A stretch of 64,000 nt of DNA from CAZBXD01 sp965216395 (GCA_965216395.1 OZ244156.1:682001-746000), one strand, 5' to 3'. Shown: positions 9,248 to 18,634, counted from the first letter of the stretch. Made by a program: numbers and translations. Notes: generated by a model from the sequence alone, not told the origin.

Positions 9248-10074
9248 CACACAATAAAATAGTTACTGTTGGTAATTTTAAAATTGCAAATGATCTGCCA
9301 TTCGCGCTGTTTGCGGGGCCATGCCAATTAGAAACGCAAGACCATACTTTTATGATGGTGGAGCGTTTAGTCAAAATCACCGATGTATTAGATATTCCGT
9401 TTGTGTTTAAGGCGAGCTTTGATAAGGCGAACCGTACCTCTCTTTCAGGGATCCGCGGTGTTGGTTTGGATGCAGGATTAAAACAATTTGAAGCCGTTAA
9501 AAAAGAATTTGGCTGTCCCGTTATTACGGATATTCATACACCTGAACAATGCGCGCCAGTGGCAGAAGTGGCTGATATTTTGCAAATCCCCGCTTTTTTA
9601 TGTCGACAAACAGATCTTTTGGTTGCGGCCGCTAAAACAGGCAAACCGCTCAATGTAAAAAAGGGACAATTTCTTGCGCCTTGGGATATGGCGAAAGTGG
9701 CCGAAAAAATCAGTCAATCAGGTAATGAAAATATTATGCTATGCGAGCGTGGGGTGAGTTTTGGTTATAACACGCTTGTGACCGATATGCGTAGTCTTCC
9801 CACGATGGCAAAAACCGGCTATCCCGTCGTGATTGATGCCACACATTCCGTACAACAACCCGGGGGACTAGGCGGGTCTTCAGGTGGGGATCGCACGATG
9901 GTGCCAACCATTGCCCGCGCGGCCGTAGCCGTTGGTGTGGCGGCCGTGTTCATGGAAACACACCAAGACCCCGATCATGCCCCATCAGACGGCCCGAATA
10001 TGGTGATTTTAGATGAATTGAAACCGATTTTAGAAACATTGAAAAAACTCGATCAAATAGTAAAAGGAAAATAA
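9244..10074 (+). CDS. kdsA: 3-deoxy-8-phosphooctulonate synthase
   Basis: Condenses phosphoenolpyruvate with arabinose 5-phosphate to Kdo 8-phosphate, the first committed step to the inner core sugar of lipopolysaccharide. The 276 residues carry the diagnostic family segments: AGPCQLE near residue 25, FKASFDKANRTS near 60, GLKQFE, and the C-terminal DATHSVQQPG and METHQDPDHAPSDGPN motifs. It overlaps the C39-like gene by 4 bases and is followed by eno one base later. Its presence implies that the organism builds Kdo-containing LPS. Confidence 0.97.
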   Translation: MTHNKIVTVGNFKIANDLPFALFAGPCQLETQDHTFMMVERLVKITDVLDIPFVFKASFDKANRTSLSGIRGVGLDAGLKQFEAVKKEFGCPVITDIHTPEQCAPVAEVADILQIPAFLCRQTDLLVAAAKTGKPLNVKKGQFLAPWDMAKVAEKISQSGNENIMLCERGVSFGYNTLVTDMRSLPTMAKTGYPVVIDATHSVQQPGGLGGSSGGDRTMVPTIARAAVAVGVAAVFMETHQDPDHAPSDGPNMVILDELKPILETLKKLDQIVKGK

Positions 10075-10075
10075 C

Positions 10076-11350
10076 ATGAGTGAAATTATTGATATCCACG
10101 CAAGAGAAATTTTAGACAGTCGTGGTAACCCCACGGTTGAAGTTGATGTGACATTGGAAAGCGGTGCCTTTGGGCGTGCTGCCGTGCCATCAGGCGCATC
10201 AACAGGTGTACATGAGGCCGTTGAATTACGCGACGGTGATCAGGCACGTTACTTAGGTAAAGGGGTTCAAAACGCTGTTGAAGCGGTCAATAATGAAATT
10301 TATGACCTGTTGACAGGTTTTTATGCCACAGATCAAAAAGCGATCGACCAAGCGATGATCGAATTAGATGGGACAGAAAATAAAGGGCGCCTTGGTGCGA
10401 ATGCAATTTTGGGCGTTTCTTTGGCTGTGGCTAAAGCGGCGGCCGAAGATCATGGTTTGCCACTTTATCGTTATATTGGCGGTGCTTTTTCGCATATACT
10501 CCCCGTCCCAATGATGAATATCATCAATGGTGGATCTCATGCTGATAACCCTGTCGATATTCAAGAATTTATGGTGATGCCTGTTGCGGCACAAAGCTTT
10601 ACTGAAGCAGTACGTTGTGGCGCCGAAATTTTTCACGCTTTAAAGGCTAATTTGAAAAAAGCCGGGCACAATACCAATGTTGGCGATGAAGGTGGCTTTG
10701 CACCGGCTTTAAAATCTTCCGAAGAAGCGCTTGATTTTATTGTGAAATCTATTGAAAGTGCGGGATATAAGCCAGGTGAGGAAGTTATGCTATCATTAGA
10801 TGTGGCTTCGACAGAATTTTTTAAAGATGGCAAATATAATCTTGCTGGTGAGGGGAAAATTCTTGATAGTCAAGGGATGGCAGAATATCTCGCTGATTTA
10901 GCAAATAAATATCCGATTGCTTCCATCGAAGATGGCTTGGCCGAAGATGATTGGATGGGTTGGAATATTTTAACGAAACTTTGTGGCGACAAAATCCAAC
11001 TTGTTGGGGATGATCTTTTTGTTACCAATCCAAAACGTTTAGCACGTGGTATTGACGAAAATTCAGCGAATGCAATTTTGGTTAAGGTTAATCAAATTGG
11101 TACATTAACAGAAACATTAGAAGCCGTACAAATGGCGCAACGTGCTGGTTTTGGCGTTGTTTTATCGCATCGCAGTGGTGAAACATCTGACTCCACCATT
11201 GCTGATTTGGCCGTGGCAACGAATGCAGGACAAATTAAAACAGGGTCTTTATCACGTTCGGATCGTATGGCAAAATATAATCAATTACTTCGTATTGAAG
11301 AAGAATTAGCACATGATGCCGTATATGCGGGTAAATCGATCATTCGTTAG
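10076..11350 (+). CDS. eno: Enolase (phosphopyruvate hydratase)
   Basis: Converts 2-phosphoglycerate to phosphoenolpyruvate in glycolysis. The 424-residue protein shows the complete family pattern: ILDSRGNPTVEVD near the N-terminus, PSGASTGVHEA, the metal ligands in LSLDVAS, IEDGL and GDDLFVTN, and the C-terminal SHRSGETSD signature. It follows kdsA with a 1-base gap, the usual alphaproteobacterial order, and is followed after 84 bases by ftsB, also conserved. Confidence 0.98.
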   Translation: MSEIIDIHAREILDSRGNPTVEVDVTLESGAFGRAAVPSGASTGVHEAVELRDGDQARYLGKGVQNAVEAVNNEIYDLLTGFYATDQKAIDQAMIELDGTENKGRLGANAILGVSLAVAKAAAEDHGLPLYRYIGGAFSHILPVPMMNIINGGSHADNPVDIQEFMVMPVAAQSFTEAVRCGAEIFHALKANLKKAGHNTNVGDEGGFAPALKSSEEALDFIVKSIESAGYKPGEEVMLSLDVASTEFFKDGKYNLAGEGKILDSQGMAEYLADLANKYPIASIEDGLAEDDWMGWNILTKLCGDKIQLVGDDLFVTNPKRLARGIDENSANAILVKVNQIGTLTETLEAVQMAQRAGFGVVLSHRSGETSDSTIADLAVATNAGQIKTGSLSRSDRMAKYNQLLRIEEELAHDAVYAGKSIIR

Positions 11351-11434
11351 GGTGTATTAAGGGCTTATTTACAATTTGATTATTATTGTATGACCGTTGT
11401 ATGATTGCGTTTTTGACAATTAGGAAAAAGTAAA

Positions 11435-11728
11435 ATGAATAAGAAACTAAGACATTATGTGACGCCGTGTCTCGTTGTGTTAGTGATTATTTATTTTGCT
11501 TTTTATACCTTATTTGGCCAACGTGGTCTTTACCGCATGTTTGAATTACAAGATCATTTACAAGTAACCCAGATAGAATATCACGAAATTCTTAAGCAGC
11601 GCGCAGATTTAGAACGTAATGTAGCTCTTTTAAAACCTAATAATCTGGATATAGATATGTTAGATCAACGCGCGCGTGAGGTCTTAGGCCTTGCGCATCC
11701 TGATGATATTGTTATAAAATTTCGATAG
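11435..11728 (+). CDS. ftsB: Septum formation initiator / FtsB-like cell division protein
   Basis: A 97-residue bitopic membrane protein of the FtsB/DivIC family, which bridges early and late divisome proteins. A short basic N-terminus is followed by one transmembrane helix (about residues 9-28) and a coiled coil with the conserved FGQRGLYRM start. The C-terminal REVLGLAHPDDIV is typical of alphaproteobacterial members. The place between eno and pdhA is the usual one in this class. The start has a purine-rich GGAAAAAG ahead of the ATG. Confidence 0.88.
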   Translation: MNKKLRHYVTPCLVVLVIIYFAFYTLFGQRGLYRMFELQDHLQVTQIEYHEILKQRADLERNVALLKPNNLDIDMLDQRAREVLGLAHPDDIVIKFR

Positions 11729-11807
11729 ATCAAAAATTCCTTGTTTCAAATCCTAATTTCCTTTAAGTCTAAAGGGCATTTTTTATTGACCATTTACGGA
11801 GGTGTCT

Positions 11808-12806
11808 GTGTCAACTGCAAAAGAAAAAGTAAGCGTTTTGCCAAATAAGCAAGAAGCACTCAAAATGTATAAAGATATGCTTGAAATTCGTCGTTTTGAA
11901 GAAAAGGCAGGGCAGCTTTACGGCATGGGTCAAATCGCTGGTTTCTGTCACCTTTATATTGGTCAAGAGGCTGTCGTTGTCGGTATGCAATCTGTTCAAG
12001 ATAAAAATGACACGGTTATTACAACCTATCGTGACCATGGGCATATGTTGGCCTGTGATATGGACCCTAAGGGTGTGATGGCGGAATTAACGGGACGCAT
12101 TGACGGTTATTCCAAGGGTAAAGGCGGGTCGATGCATATGTTTTCGAAAGAGAAAAACTTTTATGGTGGCCATGGGATCGTTGGCGCTTGTGTTCCCTTG
12201 GGAACGGGTTTAGCTTTCACGCATAAATATAATAATGATGGTCAAATTAATCTTTGTTACTTCGGTGATGGTGCCTCCAATCAGGGGCAGGTTTATGAGG
12301 CCTTTAACATGGCCAAGCTTTGGAATTTGCCAGTTCTTTATATTATTGAAAACAATAATTATGCGATGGGTACATCAACTAAACGTCACCGCGCGGGTGA
12401 GCTTTACAAGCGTGGCGAAGGGTATGATATTCCTGGCAAAAAAGTTGATGGTATGGATATTTTAAAAGTCCGAGAAGCGGCCATAGAAGCAATTGATTAT
12501 GTGCGTTCAGGTAAGGGGCCTTATTTGTTAGAGGTTGAAACCTATCGTTATCGTGGCCACTCTATGTCTGATCCGGCAAAATATCGTACTAAAGACGAAG
12601 TGAATGAGATGAAATCTCAACGTGATCCGATTAGCAATTTTCAAACATGGCTGATTGATAATAATATGGCCAGCGAAGAAGAATTGAAACAAATTGATAA
12701 AGACATTAAGGCATTGATGAAAGATGTGGCCGAATTTGCTACGAATTCACCATTACCCGATGCGTCCGAACTTTGGACGGATGTTTTAATTGAGACGAAG
12801 GCTTAA
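11808..12806 (+). CDS. pdhA: Pyruvate dehydrogenase E1 component, alpha subunit
   Basis: Thiamine-diphosphate-dependent decarboxylase half of pyruvate dehydrogenase E1. The ThDP-binding motif begins with GDGASNQG and ends with ENNNYAMG; YRDHGHML, GGSMHMF and the phosphorylation-loop region YRYRGHSMSDP are typical. I choose a GTG start: GGAGG ends at base 11802, five bases before GTG at 11808, whereas the in-frame GTG six bases earlier overlaps that ribosome-binding site. This gives about 332 residues. It is the first gene of the pdh cluster; pdhB follows after 11 bases with its own GGAGAGAG site. Confidence 0.95.
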   Translation: MSTAKEKVSVLPNKQEALKMYKDMLEIRRFEEKAGQLYGMGQIAGFCHLYIGQEAVVVGMQSVQDKNDTVITTYRDHGHMLACDMDPKGVMAELTGRIDGYSKGKGGSMHMFSKEKNFYGGHGIVGACVPLGTGLAFTHKYNNDGQINLCYFGDGASNQGQVYEAFNMAKLWNLPVLYIIENNNYAMGTSTKRHRAGELYKRGEGYDIPGKKVDGMDILKVREAAIEAIDYVRSGKGPYLLEVETYRYRGHSMSDPAKYRTKDEVNEMKSQRDPISNFQTWLIDNNMASEEELKQIDKDIKALMKDVAEFATNSPLPDASELWTDVLIETKA

Positions 12807-12817
12807 GGAGAGAGAAA

Positions 12818-14206
12818 ATGACGATTAAAATTCTTATGCCAGCACTCAGCCCCACCATGACCGAAGGTAATCTTGCGCGCTGGGTTAAAAAAGAAGGTGA
12901 TACCATTGAATCGGGTGATGTGATTGCTGAAATTGAAACGGATAAAGCCACAATGGAAGTTGAGGCTGTTGATGACGGTGTTTTAGGTAAAATCCTTATT
13001 CCAGAGGGAAGCGAAAACATCGCTGTGAATACGCCGATTGCGGTTTTACTGGAGGAGGGCGAAACAGCCGATGATATTGGTGAGATTGACACCAATATTC
13101 AATCACAGTCCCGCCCATTGGAAAACCCGACCACGTCACAACCGATTGAAAATATTCCGTGTGTTCCGCCCGCTGTGGCGCCGACGACACAACCCGTTTC
13201 TATACCTGAACCCTCTTATGGTGAAACTCAATCCATGACGGTGCGTGAAGCTTTGCGGGACGCTATGGCAGAAGAAATGCGTCAAGACGAAACCATTTAC
13301 ATTATGGGTGAAGAAGTTGCGGAATACCAAGGTGCGTATAAAGTCACTCAAGGGTTGCATGATGAATTTGGTGATAAACGTGTGATTGATACACCAATTA
13401 CGGAACACGGTTTCGCTGGAATTGCCGTGGGATCAGCCTTTAACGGTTTGAAACCGATTTGTGAATTTATGACCTTTAACTTTTCGATGCAAGCGATTGA
13501 CCAAATCGTCAATTCTGCCGCCAAAACGCTTTATATGTCGGGTGGGCAATTGGGATGTCCGATTGTTTTCCGTGGCCCAAATGGCGCAGCATCCCGTGTC
13601 GGGGCACAACATTCCCAAGATTTCGCCAGTTGGTATGCTCATATTCCAGGCCTTAAAGTGATATCACCATGGTCAGGTGCGGACTGTAAAGGGCTTTTAA
13701 AGGCTGCTATTCGTGACCCAAACCCCGTTGTCTTTTTAGAAAATGAATTGATGTATGGCCAAAGTTTTGAAGTGCCGGTCTCGCAAAATTTCGTTCTTCC
13801 TATTGGTAAGGCAAAAATTGAGCGCGCGGGCACGGATGTCACTATTACGGCTTATTCCATTATGGTAGGTAAAGCTTTACAAGCGGCTGAAAAATTAGCT
13901 GAGCAAGGGATCTCGGCGGAAGTGATTAACTTACGCACGATCCGCCCATTGGATGTCCATACAATTGTTGAATCGGTTAAAAAGACTAATCGATGGGTCA
14001 ATGCTGAAGAATGTTGGCCACAACATGGGATTGGTTCAGAAATGGCGGCGATTGCGATGGAACATTGTTTTGATTATTTGGATGCACCAGTGAAACGCGT
14101 TCATCAGAAAAATGTGCCTTTGCCCTATGCTGAAAATTTAGAGAAAATAGCGTTGCCACAAGTCGATGATATAATCAATGCGTGTAAAGAAGTGTGTTAT
14201 AAATAG
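12818..14206 (+). CDS. pdhB: Pyruvate dehydrogenase E1 beta subunit with N-terminal lipoyl domain
   Basis: Partner of PdhA. Residues 1-80 are a lipoyl domain with the lipoylated lysine at about 43 (ETDKATME); a Pro/Thr-rich linker runs to about residue 140; the transketolase-like E1-beta domain follows (MTVREALRDAM to the C-terminus). The E1-beta/lipoyl fusion is a known alphaproteobacterial architecture. The lipoyl domain is very similar to that of PdhC in this window. The stop codon abuts the ATG of the Nudix gene (TAGATG), so translation of the two is probably coupled. Confidence 0.97.
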   Translation: MTIKILMPALSPTMTEGNLARWVKKEGDTIESGDVIAEIETDKATMEVEAVDDGVLGKILIPEGSENIAVNTPIAVLLEEGETADDIGEIDTNIQSQSRPLENPTTSQPIENIPCVPPAVAPTTQPVSIPEPSYGETQSMTVREALRDAMAEEMRQDETIYIMGEEVAEYQGAYKVTQGLHDEFGDKRVIDTPITEHGFAGIAVGSAFNGLKPICEFMTFNFSMQAIDQIVNSAAKTLYMSGGQLGCPIVFRGPNGAASRVGAQHSQDFASWYAHIPGLKVISPWSGADCKGLLKAAIRDPNPVVFLENELMYGQSFEVPVSQNFVLPIGKAKIERAGTDVTITAYSIMVGKALQAAEKLAEQGISAEVINLRTIRPLDVHTIVESVKKTNRWVNAEECWPQHGIGSEMAAIAMEHCFDYLDAPVKRVHQKNVPLPYAENLEKIALPQVDDIINACKEVCYK

Positions 14207-14704
14207 ATGAATTCCCTATCAAAAATTCAACATGATCCCAATACTCTGGCACAGCCATATTGTGCGGCTTATGTCTTTTTGAAAAAAGAAGATAAGTATT
14301 TTTTCTTGCGTAGAGTTAATACAGGATATCATGATGGACTTTATGGTGTTCCTGCGGGAAAACTAGATGTTGGTGAAACTATTTATGATTGTGCTATTCG
14401 TGAAGCAAAGGAAGAGGCTGGTGTAACTGTCAGCAGGGATGATTTAACGTTTCTAGGGACAGCTCAACGGTTTGACCCAACATCAAGTAAATATCCTCAT
14501 TGGATAGATTTTTTCTTTTCTGCGGAAGTTTGGGAGGGAACAGCACAAAATATGGAGGCCGATAAAGCAGATGACTTTGGATGGTTTACGCTTGATGAAT
14601 TGAAAGGAAAAGTTGCTCCTAATCAATATGATGCGATCTTAAACGTTGAAACAGAAAAAGTTCTTATTCAACATGAAAACGAAAATGGAATAAAACATGA
14701 CTGA
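14207..14704 (+). CDS. Nudix hydrolase, inserted in the pdh operon
   Basis: A 165-residue Nudix (MutT-like) hydrolase expected to cleave a nucleoside diphosphate linked to another group. A full Nudix box GX5EX7REUXEEXGU is visible around residues 51-73: GKLDVGE followed seven residues later by REAKEEAGV. The N-terminal strands AAYVFLKKEDKYFFLRR are typical of NTP or dNTP housecleaning members. The substrate cannot be told. It starts directly at the pdhB stop and overlaps the next small gene by 8 bases. In relatives pdhC follows pdhB, so this gene and the next look like an insertion that kept operon expression. Confidence 0.9.
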   Translation: MNSLSKIQHDPNTLAQPYCAAYVFLKKEDKYFFLRRVNTGYHDGLYGVPAGKLDVGETIYDCAIREAKEEAGVTVSRDDLTFLGTAQRFDPTSSKYPHWIDFFFSAEVWEGTAQNMEADKADDFGWFTLDELKGKVAPNQYDAILNVETEKVLIQHENENGIKHD

Positions 14705-15005
14705 TGAAGGCTTTGATATAAAATTAACTGAGAGACAGCAGAACATTCTCCTTATTTTAAAAGAAGGAGACAAGACTGGTGCTGAAATTATAAAATCCTA
14801 TAAACAGAATTATAATAAAGTAATATTATTAGGTAGTGTTTACTCAGACTGTAAGCATATGATGCAAAATGGCCTTGTTAAAAAACATACTCCATCGACA
14901 GAAAATAGAGAGAAATATACCCTAGATGAAAACGGTAAAAAGATAACTGATCAAATTCAATTAAATATGCAAACTAATAATGGTTTAATCCAACTTGTTT
15001 TTTAA
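14697..15005 (+). CDS. Small winged-helix-like protein of unknown function in the pdh operon
   Basis: A 102-residue soluble protein that I do not recognise. Residues 10-85 look like a compact helix-turn-helix with a wing: LTERQQNILLILKEGDKTGAE (helix, turn), then a second helix with VYSDCKHMMQNGLVKK, then TENREKYTLDENGKK as a beta hairpin. This is the pattern of PadR/MarR-like DNA-binding modules. It may be a regulator or a degenerate relative. It overlaps the Nudix gene by 8 bases and lies 19 bases ahead of pdhC. Its base composition is markedly more AT-rich than the flanking pdh genes. Confidence 0.5.
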   Translation: MTDEGFDIKLTERQQNILLILKEGDKTGAEIIKSYKQNYNKVILLGSVYSDCKHMMQNGLVKKHTPSTENREKYTLDENGKKITDQIQLNMQTNNGLIQLVF

Positions 15006-15024
15006 AAAATTAGGTGAATAAAAC

Positions 15025-16332
15025 ATGCCAACAAAAATTTTAATGCCCGCTTTAAGCCCCACCATGACCGAAGGCAACCTTGCCAAATGGTCCATTAAAG
15101 AGGGCGACACCATTACTTCTGGCGATGTGATTGCCGAAATTGAGACGGATAAGGCCACGATGGAATTTGAAGCCGTGGATGAAGGGGTATTGGCCAAAAT
15201 CATTATCCCAGAAGGTACCGAAAATGTGCCTGTAAACGCCATGATCGGTGTTTTGTTAGAAGAGGGTGAAGAAGACGCCGATATTGATTCTTTTATCGCT
15301 GCGAATAAGGACGAACCAAAGCCGCAAGCGAATAATCCTACTGCGACAGCGCCAACTCCAACGCCACCACCGACTACTGCGACACCTGCACCGATGGCAA
15401 CACCAACACCTGTGGCGCAATCTGGTGGACATCAAGATCGTGTCTTTATTTCACCTTTGGCACGTCGTCTGGCCGCGCAACATGGTATACAAATTGTTAT
15501 CCCAGGATCGGGGCCCAATGGCCGTATCATTAAGGCCGATATTGATCGGTTGATTGCTTCGGGTGACAATACGCAACTTATTAACGCACCACAGAAAAAG
15601 AAAGGCCCATCTGCTAGTGAATTGGCCGATATGTTGGGGATTAAGTATATTCGAGAGAAAGTGTCTAATGTTCGTAAGACCATTGCAGGGCGCCTGAGCG
15701 AATCAAAACAAGAAGTGCCACATTTCTATTTAACCGTTGCATGTAATATTGATGCCCTCTTAAGCGCACGTAAGGCACTTAACACCAAAGGGGATGGTGC
15801 TTATAAAGTATCCGTTAATGACTATATTATTAAAGCCTGCGCGCTTGCCTTGAAAAAAGTGCCAGAGGCGAATACGTCTTGGAATGAAGATAGTATACTC
15901 ACCTATGAACATGCCGATATTTCTGTGGCCGTGGCAACCGATAACGGCCTGATCACGCCAATTGTCGCCAAGGCAGAAGAAAAAGATTTGGTCACAATTT
16001 CTGATGAAATGAAAGATTTGGCCACACGGGCTAAGGCTGGTAAATTAAAACCAACCGAATTCCAAGGGGGGAGTTTCTCGCTTTCTAATTTAGGGATGTT
16101 TGGGATTAAGGAATTTTCAGCAATTATTAATCCACCGCAATCGTGTATTTTGGCCGTTGGTGCCGGAACGCCAACGCCCATCGTCAAAGATGGAGAGATT
16201 GTTATCGGCACGATAATGCATTGTACGCTTTCTGTGGATCATCGCTCCGTTGATGGCGCTGTGGGTGCCCAATTCCTGGCTGCCTTTAAAGAATTTATTG
16301 AAAGCCCAGAATTGATGGACGCATCATCATGA
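15025..16332 (+). CDS. pdhC: Dihydrolipoyl acetyltransferase, pyruvate dehydrogenase E2
   Basis: Core of the pyruvate dehydrogenase complex; transfers the acetyl group from lipoyl-lysine to CoA. Domains in order: a lipoyl domain (1-80, Lys43 in ETDKATME), a Pro/Ala/Thr linker (about 95-135), the E1/E3-binding domain (about 138-178, FISPLARRLAAQHGI to IIKADIDRL), and the catalytic acyltransferase domain from about 205, with active-site His406 in DHRSVDG. It overlaps the chorismate mutase gene by 4 bases. There is one lipoyl domain here; the second in the complex is on PdhB. Confidence 0.97.
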   Translation: MPTKILMPALSPTMTEGNLAKWSIKEGDTITSGDVIAEIETDKATMEFEAVDEGVLAKIIIPEGTENVPVNAMIGVLLEEGEEDADIDSFIAANKDEPKPQANNPTATAPTPTPPPTTATPAPMATPTPVAQSGGHQDRVFISPLARRLAAQHGIQIVIPGSGPNGRIIKADIDRLIASGDNTQLINAPQKKKGPSASELADMLGIKYIREKVSNVRKTIAGRLSESKQEVPHFYLTVACNIDALLSARKALNTKGDGAYKVSVNDYIIKACALALKKVPEANTSWNEDSILTYEHADISVAVATDNGLITPIVAKAEEKDLVTISDEMKDLATRAKAGKLKPTEFQGGSFSLSNLGMFGIKEFSAIINPPQSCILAVGAGTPTPIVKDGEIVIGTIMHCTLSVDHRSVDGAVGAQFLAAFKEFIESPELMDASS

Positions 16333-16646
16333 CAAAAACCGTTGATCGCTCACCCTTAGTTGATTTCCGTGATCGTCTGGATGAAATTGATGATCAAATC
16401 ATGGCACTTTTTGCCAAACGTTACCGTGTGCGCGATGAAACGATGCCGGTTAAACGTATGCATGACATGCCTATTATTGTACAATCACGTGTGGATGAAG
16501 TGATTAACCGCGCTATTAAAAATGCTGAAGAATTGGACGTTCCAGCTGATTTTGCGCGTGCGTTATATAAATTGGTTATTGATTACTCGCACCAATATGA
16601 AGAAGAATTTTATTCTCATCTAACCAAAAAAGAAGAGATTGTTTAG
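16329..16646 (+). CDS. Chorismate mutase (AroQ-type)
   Basis: A 105-residue all-helical AroQ-class chorismate mutase, which converts chorismate to prephenate for phenylalanine and tyrosine. The family pattern is clear: FRDRLDEIDDQIMALFAKRY in helix 1 with the active-site Arg, the IVQSRVDEVI segment (equivalent to the R/E region of helix 2) and a C-terminal helix with HQYEEEF. It overlaps pdhC by 4 bases and abuts the phosphoesterase gene. Small mutases of this type could also act in isochorismate-pyruvate chemistry, but no salicylate or siderophore genes are nearby. Confidence 0.8.
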   Translation: MTKTVDRSPLVDFRDRLDEIDDQIMALFAKRYRVRDETMPVKRMHDMPIIVQSRVDEVINRAIKNAEELDVPADFARALYKLVIDYSHQYEEEFYSHLTKKEEIV

Positions 16647-17183
16647 ATGAAAATAGGGATTGTTTCAGATAGCCATGAACACACGGATAATATTAAGAAA
16701 ACACTGTCTTACCTTGAAGAGTTTGGCTGTGAAGCTCTGATTTTCTGTGGTGATTTTTGTGCGCCTGGCACAGGCGCGCTTTTAGCAGAATTTAAAGGAC
16801 CTAAACATTTTATTTTTGGCAATAATGATGGGGATCAATATAATTTGGCGCGTGTCGTTGCAGAAACGGCTACCGATGTTCATTGGTATGGTGAAAGTAA
16901 GGGGTCCGTTGAAATTGATGATATAAAGATCTTTATGACGCATTATCCGATTTATGCACGCCATGCCGCTAAATCAGGCGAATATGACTTGGTATGTTTC
17001 GGTCACGACCATAAAGCACGTATTGAAGAATATGATACATGTTTGGCTGTAAACGCTGGATGTTTAAATCCGATGAAAATACGTGGTGATAAACCACCAA
17101 GCTATGCTATTTATGATACGAATACACGTAAAGCGACAATTTATGATTTAGAGAACACTATTTTAGCAGAAAAGAGTTTATAA
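16647..17183 (+). CDS. YfcE/MJ0936-type metallophosphoesterase
   Basis: A 178-residue calcineurin-like phosphoesterase. The metal-binding motifs are present in order: SDSHEH near residue 7, FCGDFC near 35, GNNDGD near 58, THYP near 98 and CFGHDHKAR near 115. The length and motif spacing fit the YfcE-like group, which hydrolyses phosphodiesters such as bis-pNPP in vitro; the physiological substrate is unknown. It starts directly after the chorismate mutase stop and ends 1 base before lpdA, so it lies inside the pdh transcription unit. Confidence 0.9.
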   Translation: MKIGIVSDSHEHTDNIKKTLSYLEEFGCEALIFCGDFCAPGTGALLAEFKGPKHFIFGNNDGDQYNLARVVAETATDVHWYGESKGSVEIDDIKIFMTHYPIYARHAAKSGEYDLVCFGHDHKARIEEYDTCLAVNAGCLNPMKIRGDKPPSYAIYDTNTRKATIYDLENTILAEKSL

Positions 17184-17184
17184 A

Positions 17185-18585
17185 ATGAGTGAAACGCAAT
17201 TTGATTTGATCGTTGTTGGTGGCGGGCCAGGAGGTTATGTTGCCGCCATTCGTGGTGCACAATTGGGTATGAATGTGGCCGTTGTAGAACGCGAGCATAT
17301 GGGCGGTATTTGCCTCAATTGGGGATGTATACCAACCAAGGCTCTGCTTCGTTCTTCTGAAATTAATCACCTTATGCACAATGCGGAAGATTATGGATTT
17401 AAAATCAGTGAGATAGAGTTTGATTTTAACAAAATAATTGAACGTTCACGCGCGGTATCGAAACAACTTTCTTCTGGTGTGACGCATCTGATGAAAAAAA
17501 ATAAAATCCCCATATTTGATGCACATGCCGCCCTTGATGGGCCTGGTAAATTGGTTCTCTCAAACGGCAAAGATGCGGGCAAAACACTCACCGCACCGCA
17601 TATTATCTTGGCCACGGGTGCACGCGCCCGTCAACTTCCCGGTTTAGAGGCCGATGAAAAACTGATCTGGACGTACAAAAAAGCGATGACACCTGATCAA
17701 ATGCCAAAAAGTTTGTTGGTTGTTGGTTCAGGTGCGATTGGTTCTGAATTTGCGTCATTTTATCAAAATATGGGCGTTAATGTTACTTTGGTGGAAGTGG
17801 TTGACCGTATTTTACCCGTTGAAGACGCCGAAATATCGGCTTTTGTGCAAAAATCCTTTGAAAAAGACGGTATGACGGTTTTAACCAATGCCATGGTTAA
17901 AGCGCTTGATAAGGGCGAAGACGAAGTGACCGCCACGATTGAACAAAATGGCGAACAAACTCAACATAGATTTGATCGCGTGATTATGGCCGTGGGTATT
18001 GTGGGCAATTCCGATAATATCGGCTTGGAAACCACAAAGGTACAAACAGATCGTGGGCATATTGTCACGGATGGCTATGGCCGAACAAATGAACCAGGGA
18101 TATATGCGATTGGTGATGTCACTGGTGCGCCATGGTTGGCGCATAAAGCATCGCATGAAGGTGTCATTTGTGTTGAAAAAATTGCCAACCATCCGAATGT
18201 TCATCCGATGAAAAAAGAAAATATTCCCGGATGTACTTATTGCCGGCCACAGGTTGCCAGTGTTGGTTTAACAGCCGAAAAAGCCCAAGCGCTGGGTCAT
18301 CGTGTTAAGGTGGGTAAATTCCCCTTTATGGCCAATGGAAAGGCGATTGCCTTGGGCGAACCGGAAGGATTTATTAAAACCGTTTTTGATGAAAAAACAG
18401 GTGAACTTTTGGGCGCCCATATGGTCGGCGCGGAAGTGACCGAACTCATCCAAGGCTATACGATCGCCAAAACCAATGAATTAACCGAGTCCGAATTGAT
18501 GCACACCGTCTTCCCACATCCGACACTGTCGGAAATGATGCACGAAGCCGTTCTCGATGCCTATGGCAAAGTAATTCATTTTTAA
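17185..18585 (+). CDS. lpdA: Dihydrolipoyl dehydrogenase (E3)
   Basis: FAD-dependent enzyme that reoxidises dihydrolipoyl groups of pyruvate and 2-oxoglutarate dehydrogenases and the glycine cleavage system, passing electrons to NAD. The 466 residues contain the FAD-binding GGGPGGY at 12-18, the redox disulfide Cys43/Cys48 (GGICLNWGCIPTK), the NAD-binding GSGAIGSEFA near 180, the YAIGDV second FAD motif, and the C-terminal HPTLSEMMHEA with the catalytic His-Glu pair. It closes the pdh cluster; the next gene has its own promoter. Confidence 0.97.
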   Translation: MSETQFDLIVVGGGPGGYVAAIRGAQLGMNVAVVEREHMGGICLNWGCIPTKALLRSSEINHLMHNAEDYGFKISEIEFDFNKIIERSRAVSKQLSSGVTHLMKKNKIPIFDAHAALDGPGKLVLSNGKDAGKTLTAPHIILATGARARQLPGLEADEKLIWTYKKAMTPDQMPKSLLVVGSGAIGSEFASFYQNMGVNVTLVEVVDRILPVEDAEISAFVQKSFEKDGMTVLTNAMVKALDKGEDEVTATIEQNGEQTQHRFDRVIMAVGIVGNSDNIGLETTKVQTDRGHIVTDGYGRTNEPGIYAIGDVTGAPWLAHKASHEGVICVEKIANHPNVHPMKKENIPGCTYCRPQVASVGLTAEKAQALGHRVKVGKFPFMANGKAIALGEPEGFIKTVFDEKTGELLGAHMVGAEVTELIQGYTIAKTNELTESELMHTVFPHPTLSEMMHEAVLDAYGKVIHF

Positions 18586-18605
18586 TATTAACTAATAAAT
18601 ATTAA

Positions 18606-18634
18606 TTGACATAGTACTAGATTATCTTTATTTA
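18606..18634 (+). promoter_or_regulatory. Sigma-70-type promoter of the first orphan paralog
   Basis: TTGACA, a 17-base spacer and TATTTA, ahead of the 100-residue orphan. The stretch TTGACATA...CTTTATT matches the corresponding region ahead of the paralog at 19918, so the promoter seems to have been duplicated with the gene. Confidence 0.6.

Noticed and set aside
12818..15270. Near-identical lipoyl domains of PdhB and PdhC as a recent duplication
   Set aside because: E1-beta with a lipoyl domain is an established alphaproteobacterial architecture; the similarity is expected.
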